Part shown: piece after piece, positions 6,967 through 11,680 of the stretch
Position numbering within the stretch: position 1 is the stretch's first letter
Layout of the letters: each line of letters begins with the position of its first letter
Origin: Natronohydrobacter sp.
GTDB taxonomy: Bacteria; Pseudomonadota; Alphaproteobacteria; Rhodobacterales; Rhodobacteraceae
Length of the DNA: 11,680 nt
Direction of reading: 5' to 3'
Assembly (NCBI GenBank): GCA_007116445.1
Contig: SKIM01000208.1
Coordinates: 1-11,680, forward strand
Translations under genes and position numbers: made by a program
Notes under the pieces: generated by a model
Seen by the model: only the letters and a program-made list of their open reading frames with translations
What the model was told of the DNA's origin: nothing
The model's database searches: none

Positions 6967-8308
6967 GCTGTCCAGCCCTTATATATGTCATTGGGTTCAC
7001 TGGCCGACCGTTCACGCGCACCTCATAGTGCAGATGCACGCCGGTCGACGCGCCTGTCGTGCCCATACCACCAATCCGTTGGCCGCGCGAGACCCTTTGT
7101 CCAACCCGCACATCGATGGAGTTCAAATGCGCGTAATAGGTCTCGATGCCAAATTCATGCTGAATGATGACCAAATTACCATAGCCGCCTTGCCGCCCCG
7201 CATGTTTCACAACCCCGTCAGCCGAGGCCATGATCGGTGTCCCACGCGGCCCGGCCCAGTCCAGCCCGTTATGCATGGTCTGGCGCCCGGTCAGCGGATG
7301 GCGGCGCATCCCGAACCCTGATGTCTCGCGCACGGCAGAGGCACTTACGGGCCGCGCGACGGGAAGTCTGTCGATGCCCTGACGATAGGCCTGCACATCG
7401 GCCATGCGCGCCAGAACGGCATTGGCGCGGGCGATGTCCTGACTGGGGCCCATCGTCCCGGATGTCGATACCGCAATCGGGCGCAGCGACGCCGTCTGCG
7501 AGGACGCGCCCTGCCGTACCAGCCGCCGGATCTGGTCAGGCGACACACCTGCGCTGCGGAACACACGTTCCATCGGGGCCACCACAGCCTCCAGCGCTTC
7601 TTCCAGCTGGGTGAAAATCATGTGATTGCGATCTTTCAGCAGCTCGTTTTCCAGCGCGAGATGCTGCGCCTGGTTGCGGGCCTGATCGGCATCGATGCTC
7701 AGATCATGCGTCACGCGCGAGGTGCGATCCATCGCGGCCAGGAGGTAATCGAGCATTTCCTCATTGTCGCGGTTGCGGTCGGCTGCCGTGCGCGTTGAGC
7801 CGGTTTCGGATTCCAGGGTGCGCGTCACTTCTGCAAGGCGCGCGCGCGCTTCGTCGCGTTCGCTGGTCACCCGCCGGATCGTGTTGTGGATCGCGTCAAT
7901 CCCGGTTTCCAGCTCCAGCCGTCGCTCTTCGGAGGCGAGGAGCTGCATCTGCATTTCCGAAATCCGCTCCATGGCTTCGGTGAAGCGCGCCTGCGCGGCT
8001 TCGGTTTCGCGCGCACGCATGTCGCGTTCATTGGCAAGCTGGTTCAGGCGCTGTTCATAATTCGCCTGATCGCGGATTGCCTGATCGCGCAGATTGCCCG
8101 ATCCGATTGCATCCATCAGCAGGATCGAGGTCGCAATGACCCCCCAGGCAAAAAACGTGGCGACGGCGGCTATCCCGACGGCCTGCGAAAATGGGCGCAG
8201 GCGCACGAAGCGGGTCATATTGTCCGAACGAAGGAACAACCGCTGCTCGGGAAGATAATATTCCAGCCGCTGGTTGGCGCGAACTAGGTGTCTTTTCAAG
8301 GCAATCAT
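6956..8308 (-). CDS. Membrane-anchored coiled-coil M23 peptidoglycan endopeptidase
   Basis: Predicted zinc endopeptidase that cuts peptidoglycan cross-links in the periplasm. From ATG 8308 it has 450 residues: a cytoplasmic N terminus with LPEQRLFLRSD near 19-29, one membrane helix at about 42-64, a long charged coiled coil at about 80-245 (Glu/Arg/Ala-rich), a linker, and a C-terminal LytM/M23 domain at about 330-440. The zinc and catalytic residues are present: H346 and D350 in HNGLD, YAHL with H394, and HLH at 425-427. So it should be an active enzyme, unlike EnvC-type degenerate LytM factors. The cytoplasmic tail could touch the bactofilin encoded next, with which it overlaps. A GTG at 8335, nine codons upstream, is an alternative start; I prefer ATG 8308 because AGAG lies at a suitable distance and the promoter candidate would leave a leader of about 27 bases. 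Resembles LmdC by architecture. Confidence 0.9.
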   Translation of the reverse strand: MIALKRHLVRANQRLEYYLPEQRLFLRSDNMTRFVRLRPFSQAVGIAAVATFFAWGVIATSILLMDAIGSGNLRDQAIRDQANYEQRLNQLANERDMRARETEAAQARFTEAMERISEMQMQLLASEERRLELETGIDAIHNTIRRVTSERDEARARLAEVTRTLESETGSTRTAADRNRDNEEMLDYLLAAMDRTSRVTHDLSIDADQARNQAQHLALENELLKDRNHMIFTQLEEALEAVVAPMERVFRSAGVSPDQIRRLVRQGASSQTASLRPIAVSTSGTMGPSQDIARANAVLARMADVQAYRQGIDRLPVARPVSASAVRETSGFGMRRHPLTGRQTMHNGLDWAGPRGTPIMASADGVVKHAGRQGGYGNLVIIQHEFGIETYYAHLNSIDVRVGQRVSRGQRIGGMGTTGASTGVHLHYEVRVNGRPVNPMTYIRAGQHVF

Positions 8309-8579
8309 TCCGTCTCTGGTTCCGGGTGGCGTCACGCGCCAAGTTAATGGCCTTACAATTCACACGCACAAGGAGCGCTGGTGAACGCCCATCCCCCGCA
8401 GGTCGGATAAGCTGCCCCGCGCGATGGGGCAACCTCAAAACGTCCGCTGCGCCTGTCGTGACACCCTGGCGGGCCAAAATGGGCAAGAACTTGCCGATTT
8501 TCGGCCTGATCTGCGACAATCTGTCAGGAAAAACAACGCGGTCGGGCCGAAAAATGCCCGGACGTGGTCGCTGGCGCTC
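8309..8579. other. 271-base gap between the DUF455 and M23 genes, with several hairpins
   Basis: I see no convincing gene here. In - strand order: CGGGC/GCCCG around an 8-base loop near 8544-8561, with a TTGTTTTT run some 10 bases on, a possible weak terminator for bcp-DUF455; GCCGA-AAA-TCGGC at 8493-8505; and an 8-bp stem with one U-G pair, GTTGCCCC/GGGGCAGC, near 8411-8433. A weak promoter candidate for the M23 gene follows. Reading frames through this gap look like shadow sequence with no family features. Confidence 0.5.
8342..8371 (-). promoter_or_regulatory. Candidate promoter of the M23-bactofilin pair
   Basis: On the - strand, TTGTGC (8366-8371), an 18-base spacer and TTAACT (8342-8347). 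Transcription would start near 8335, about 27 bases before ATG 8308. Both hexamers are partial matches; read-through from DUF455 is the alternative. Confidence 0.28.
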
Positions 8580-9392
8580 TCAGGCGGGTTCGGTGAGGGG
8601 CCAGTAAAAATCTGGTGGAATTCCGGCCTGCGCGCGCTTTTCTTCGTTGAAGGGCGGGCGCAGGGGGCTGTGGAAGTAGCGCCGGACCAGATCCAGAAAC
8701 ACCGGCTGCGGATCAAGCCCCGCGCGCCCGCACAGGAAGTTGAACCATTTCGACCCGTAGGCGACATGGCCCACTTCCTCGGCATAGATGACTTCCAGCG
8801 CCGCGATGGCTTGGGCATCCTTCGCGCGCCGGAAGATCTCGATCATGCCCGGTGTGACATCGAGCCCGCGTGCCTCCAGCACCATCGGCACGACGGCAAG
8901 TCGCCCCAGAATATCGCCTGCGGTATCTTCTGCCGCGCGCCACATGCCCGCATGGGCGGGCAGCGCGCCATAATGGCTGCCCTGCGCTTCCAGGCAGTCG
9001 CAGATCAGGTTGAAATGCTTCGATTCCTCATCGGCGGATTTCACCCAATCGTCGTAAAACCCCAGCGGCATCTCGGTCTGCGGGAAACGCGCGATCATGT
9101 CCCAGTGCAGATCGACCGCGTTCAACTCGATATGCGCGATGGCATGCAGGATCGCGATGCGCCCTTCCGGCGTGCCGGGGCGGCGCTTTGGAACATTGCG
9201 CGGTTCCAGAAGCTCCGGCTGCGCGGGACGTGCGGGCCGGTCGGGCGGCGTTGCCGTGCCCAAGGCCAAGGGCGTGCCTGCCTTGCGCGCGCCGAACCAC
9301 GCGGCCGCATGCTCGCGCGACAACGCGGTCTTGGCGCGCCCGTCAGCGGTGTTCAGCACCGCCACGGCCATATCGCGCAGCGACAGTTTCAC
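8580..9392 (-). CDS. DUF455 family ferritin-like protein
   Basis: 270 residues belonging to the DUF455 group of ferritin-like four-helix proteins; the biochemical role is not established. A likely di-metal site is visible as the usual spaced Glu and Glu-x-x-His pattern: Glu89 in AHIELNAVDLHWD, the EESKHF motif at 122-127 (His126), Glu173 in LEARGLD, and EEVGHV at 205-210 (His209). The first about 75 residues are a separate N-terminal segment containing a Pro/Arg-rich linker. Start GTG 9392 shares four bases (GTGA) with the stop of the upstream bcp gene, so translation is probably coupled to the peroxiredoxin, hinting at an oxidative-stress or iron-linked role. Related ferritin-like folds include rubrerythrin and the tRNA hydroxylase MiaE, but I cannot assign an activity. 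An ordinary gene for its surroundings in base composition. Confidence 0.88.
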   Translation of the reverse strand: MKLSLRDMAVAVLNTADGRAKTALSREHAAAWFGARKAGTPLALGTATPPDRPARPAQPELLEPRNVPKRRPGTPEGRIAILHAIAHIELNAVDLHWDMIARFPQTEMPLGFYDDWVKSADEESKHFNLICDCLEAQGSHYGALPAHAGMWRAAEDTAGDILGRLAVVPMVLEARGLDVTPGMIEIFRRAKDAQAIAALEVIYAEEVGHVAYGSKWFNFLCGRAGLDPQPVFLDLVRRYFHSPLRPPFNEEKRAQAGIPPDFYWPLTEPA

Positions 9393-9850
9393 AGGGCGCG
9401 CACAGCTTCGAGCACTTCAGCAGCATGCCCCTTGGCCTTGACCTTGCGCCAGACCTGCGCGATGCGCCCTTCGCTGTCGATCAGGAAACTCGCCCGCTCG
9501 ATCCCCATCGAGGTCTTGCCATACATGCTCTTTTCGACCCAGACGCCATAGCGCTCGCAGACATCAGAGTCCGCATCAGACGCAAGGATCACACCCAGAT
9601 CGTGCTTGGCGATGAATTTGTCATGCTTGGCGACCGTGTCCTTTGAGATCCCGATGATTTTCGCGCCCGCGGCCTCGAATTCGGCAATCTGGGCGGTGAA
9701 TTCCAGCGCCTCCGTGGTGCAACCGGGCGTGTCGTCGCGCGGGTAGAAATACAGCACCACCTTGGCGGGCTTGAGCGCCGAGAGGGTGACATCGCCACCG
9801 CCATCGCGGGGCAGGGTGAAATCCGGGGCTGTTTCGCCTGTCTGGGCCAT
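9389..9850 (-). CDS. bcp: Bcp/PrxQ thiol peroxiredoxin
   Basis: Reduces hydrogen peroxide and organic hydroperoxides in the cytoplasm using thiol reductants. 153 residues, the normal length. The peroxiredoxin active site PxxxTxxC is at Pro37-Thr41-Cys44 (YPRDDTPGCTTE), with the conserved Arg119 in GIERA. The second cysteine found five residues after the first in E. coli Bcp and plant PrxQ is absent; the only other cysteine is Cys98 in SDVCERYGVW, so it may work as a one-Cys enzyme or use Cys98. ATG 9850 (MAQTGETAPDF) is preferred over ATG 9871 because GAGGAA lies seven bases upstream. It overlaps the next gene, DUF455, by GTGA, and diverges from queA over a 98-base gap that must hold both promoters; I saw no convincing hexamer pair there. 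Confidence 0.93.
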   Translation of the reverse strand: MAQTGETAPDFTLPRDGGGDVTLSALKPAKVVLYFYPRDDTPGCTTEALEFTAQIAEFEAAGAKIIGISKDTVAKHDKFIAKHDLGVILASDADSDVCERYGVWVEKSMYGKTSMGIERASFLIDSEGRIAQVWRKVKAKGHAAEVLEAVRAL

Positions 9851-9857
9851 GCTGGTC

Positions 9858-9863
9858 TTCCTC
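9858..9863 (-). promoter_or_regulatory. Ribosome binding site fixing the bcp start
   Basis: GAGGAA on the - strand, seven bases before ATG 9850. It favours this start over the in-frame ATG at 9871, which would add seven residues not typical of Bcp. Confidence 0.7.
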
Positions 9864-9948
9864 ATCACCATTTCGTTGATCCCCGTTGTAGCGGCATCTG
9901 CCCCGAGTTAAAGCCCGAAGCCTTGGGATATTTGCAAGAGGCCGACCC

Positions 9949-10998
9949 GTGAAACTGTCAGAGTTCGATTTCGACCTGCCCGAAGCGCTGATCGCCACGC
10001 GGCCGGTCCGCCCACGTCCGGCAGCGCGGCTGCTTCTGGCCGAAGGCGACAGCATCGCGGATCGCCAAGTCCTGGACTTGCCCGAGATTTTGCGCGCGGG
10101 TGACCTGTTGGTGATCAACACGACCAAAGTGATCCCGGCGCGACTGACAGGCCAGCGCGAACGCGACACGGCGCAAGGCCGGGTCAACGCCAAGGTTGAG
10201 ATCACCCTGACCGAGCCGCAACCCGATGGCAGCTGGCGCGCGCTGGCCAAGCCGTTGCGTAAACTGGCCGAAGGCGAGGAGATCGGCTTTTCCGACAGTC
10301 TGCGCGCCACGGTTGTCACGCGCGGGACGGATGATGTCATGCTGCGCTTCAACCTGACGGGGGATGCGTTCGACGCCGCGCTGGACAGCGCCGGTCAGAT
10401 GCCTTTGCCGCCCTACATTGCCGGGCGTCGCGCCGCCGATGCGCAGGATCGCGAGGATTATCAGACCGTCTTCGCGAGCCAGCCCGGCGCTGTGGCCGCG
10501 CCCACGGCTTCGCTGCATTTCGATGCAGGGCTGATGGCGGCGCTGCAAGCGCGTGGCGTAGGATTTGCCGAAGTGACGCTGCATGTGGGTGCAGGCACCT
10601 TCCTGCCGGTCAAGGTCGATGATGTGCGCGACCACAAGATGCACGCCGAATGGGGCCAGGTGAGCGAAGACGCCGCCGCCCAGATCATGGCCGCGCGCGC
10701 AGCTGGCGGGCGGATCATCCCGGTCGGCACGACGGCCTTGCGGCTGATCGAGACTGCGGCAACCGGACCGGGCCTGATCGCGGCATGGTCGGGCAAGACC
10801 GATATCTTCATCACGCCCGGCTTCCGGTTTCAGCTTGCAGATGGGCTGATGACAAATTTCCATCTGCCGAAATCGACACTGATGATGCTGGTCTCGGCGC
10901 TGATGGGGCGCGAGCGGATCATGGCGATCTATGCCCATGCGATCGCGCGCAAGTATCGGTTCTTTTCCTACGGGGATGCATCGCTGCTTTTCCCATGA
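9949..10998 (+). CDS. queA: QueA, S-adenosylmethionine:tRNA ribosyltransferase-isomerase
   Basis: Transfers and rearranges the ribosyl part of S-adenosylmethionine onto preQ1-modified tRNA, giving epoxyqueuosine in the wobble base of GUN-anticodon tRNAs; cytoplasmic. 349 residues, a usual length. Family signatures across the protein: NTTKVIPARL at 57-66, PTASLHFD at 185-192, HVGAGTF at 212-218, HKMHAEW at 229-235, GTTALR at 260-265, TPGFRF at 289-294, TNFHLPKSTL at 302-311, and a C-terminal YRFFSYGDASLL. The start is GTG 9949, with AAGAGG seven bases upstream (9936-9941) and the normal QueA N terminus MKLSEFDFDLP. It diverges from bcp. The partner gene tgt is not directly downstream; an MFS transporter is, and tgt may lie beyond the window. 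Confidence 0.97.
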   Translation: MKLSEFDFDLPEALIATRPVRPRPAARLLLAEGDSIADRQVLDLPEILRAGDLLVINTTKVIPARLTGQRERDTAQGRVNAKVEITLTEPQPDGSWRALAKPLRKLAEGEEIGFSDSLRATVVTRGTDDVMLRFNLTGDAFDAALDSAGQMPLPPYIAGRRAADAQDREDYQTVFASQPGAVAAPTASLHFDAGLMAALQARGVGFAEVTLHVGAGTFLPVKVDDVRDHKMHAEWGQVSEDAAAQIMAARAAGGRIIPVGTTALRLIETAATGPGLIAAWSGKTDIFITPGFRFQLADGLMTNFHLPKSTLMMLVSALMGRERIMAIYAHAIARKYRFFSYGDASLLFP

Positions 10999-11022
10999 AT
11001 GCGACGATTTCGGGTCGCATTT
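10998..11022 (+). terminator. Possible terminator after queA
   Basis: 8-bp inverted repeat AATGCGAC (10998-11005) and GTCGCATT (11014-11021) with an 8-base loop, starting on the last base of the queA stop codon. Only three T bases follow, so termination may be partial and some transcripts could continue into the MFS gene. Confidence 0.42.
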
Positions 11023-11081
11023 GTCATACTTCTTAAACGGGTCCACAGCTATTGTGGCCGCGCACAACTCTGGGTATCGCA

Positions 11082-11680
11082 ATGCTGAAGGTTTTCACCG
11101 CCTCATGGGCACTTTTGCTCGGGATGTTGTTCCTGATGGTGGGCAATGGCGTGCAGGGCACGCTTCTGGGCATCCGCGGCGCGATCGAAGGGTTTTCGAC
11201 CGGGCAGATGTCGATTGTGATGTCGGCCTACTTCGCGGGCTTCCTGATCGGTTCGCGTATGGCCCCGGAAATGATCCGCCGCGTCGGCCATGTGCGGGTC
11301 TTCGCAGCGCTCGGCTCGCTGATTTCGGCGGTGCTGGTGCTCTATGCCGCCATCCCCGACTGGATTGCATGGACCGTGCTGCGCGTGTTGATCGGCTTCG
11401 CTTTCTCGGGGGTCTATGTGACGGCGGAAAGCTGGCTGAACAACACGGCCAGCAACGAAAATCGCGGGCAGGCGCTGTCGCTCTACATGATCGTGCAAAT
11501 GCTGGGCATCATCGCAGCGCAGGCGCTGATCAACTTCGCTGATCCGGCCGGCTTCTTGCTCTTCATCATCCCTTCAGTGCTGGTGTCGCTGGCCTTCGCG
11601 CCGATCCTCTTGTCGATCAGCCCCGCCCCGACCTTCGGCACCACGCGTTCGATGTCGATCCGCGAACTCTACGATGTCTC
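11082..11680 (+). CDS. YcaD-like MFS transporter (3' end beyond the window)
   Basis: Inner-membrane major facilitator of unknown substrate; the first 199 residues are visible, about half of a 12-helix protein. Helix 1 is at about 7-29 and carries GNGVQGTLLGIRG (21-33), a pattern I associate with the YcaD-like branch. Then come helix 2 (about 43-57), the motif-A-like loop between helices 2 and 3 (GSRMAPEMIRRVGHVRVF, 57-74), helices 3 and 4 (about 73-112), and GVYVTAESWLNN at 110-121, also typical of this branch. Two further helices precede the window edge. Start ATG 11082 has only a weak upstream GGG as ribosome binding site. It lies 83 bases after queA in the same direction, possibly read through the weak hairpin. 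The family is fairly sure; cargo is unknown, and an efflux role would be a guess. Confidence 0.85.
   Translation, partial: MLKVFTASWALLLGMLFLMVGNGVQGTLLGIRGAIEGFSTGQMSIVMSAYFAGFLIGSRMAPEMIRRVGHVRVFAALGSLISAVLVLYAAIPDWIAWTVLRVLIGFAFSGVYVTAESWLNNTASNENRGQALSLYMIVQMLGIIAAQALINFADPAGFLLFIIPSVLVSLAFAPILLSISPAPTFGTTRSMSIRELYDV

Noticed and set aside
8424..9551. 375-codon open frame on the + strand
   Set aside because: Antisense to the DUF455 gene and part of bcp, both of which have conserved motifs.
11043..11057. CCACA-GCTAT-TGTGG hairpin before the MFS gene
   Set aside because: A 5-bp dyad is too short to call an operator or terminator without comparison; a TTGTCA at 11021-11026 lacks a -10 partner at proper spacing.
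9958..11082. 374-codon open frame on the - strand
   Set aside because: Antisense to queA; no motif.
1..11680. Search for insertion sequences, CRISPR repeats, toxin-antitoxin pairs, defence genes or phage genes
   Set aside because: None seen: no transposase or integrase motifs, no regularly spaced repeats, and every gene of size belongs to a known metabolic or housekeeping family.

Overview
The window looks like an ordinary chromosomal segment of an alphaproteobacterium, most likely Rhodobacterales/Rhodobacteraceae. The reasons are the GC-rich coding sequence with strong third-position G/C bias, the aglF-aglG-aglA-aglK order known from the agl alpha-glucoside locus of Sinorhizobium meliloti, and the alphaproteobacterial bactofilin/M23 gene pair. 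I have no species-level evidence. I found no insertion sequence, phage gene, CRISPR array or plasmid function.

Left part (1-4473, + strand): the 3' end of an alpha-glucoside uptake and hydrolysis operon. It holds the end of the permease AglF, the second permease AglG (with a large non-membrane insert), the cytoplasmic GH13 alpha-glucosidase AglA and the MalK-type ATPase AglK. The genes are 12-20 bases apart, have good ribosome binding sites, and close with a perfect 11-bp-stem intrinsic terminator. The expected binding protein (AglE) and regulator (AglR) would lie left of the window. Together these genes would import alpha-glucosides such as sucrose, maltose or trehalose and hydrolyse them to hexoses.

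Middle (4497-6346): a convergent RhlE-type DEAD-box RNA helicase with a low-complexity, charged tail; a 217-base gap with its probable promoter and a palindrome in its leader; then tRNA-Leu(CAA) on the + strand and a strong bidirectional terminator.

Right-middle (6373-9850, all - strand): read in transcription order, bcp (peroxiredoxin), a DUF455 ferritin-like protein, a membrane-anchored coiled-coil M23 peptidase, and a bactofilin. bcp/DUF455 overlap by GTGA and M23/bactofilin overlap by 11 bases, so each pair is probably translationally coupled. A 271-base gap with several hairpins and a weak promoter candidate separates the pairs. The M23/bactofilin pair is a likely cell-shape module: a cytoskeletal polymer positioning a peptidoglycan hydrolase.

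Right end (9949-11680, + strand): queA, for tRNA queuosine synthesis, diverges from bcp and is followed by a small hairpin and the first half of a YcaD-like MFS transporter that runs off the window.

I do not see an undescribed system. The most interesting points are the bactofilin/M23 pair, the AglG insert, the DUF455-Bcp coupling and small structured non-coding segments.
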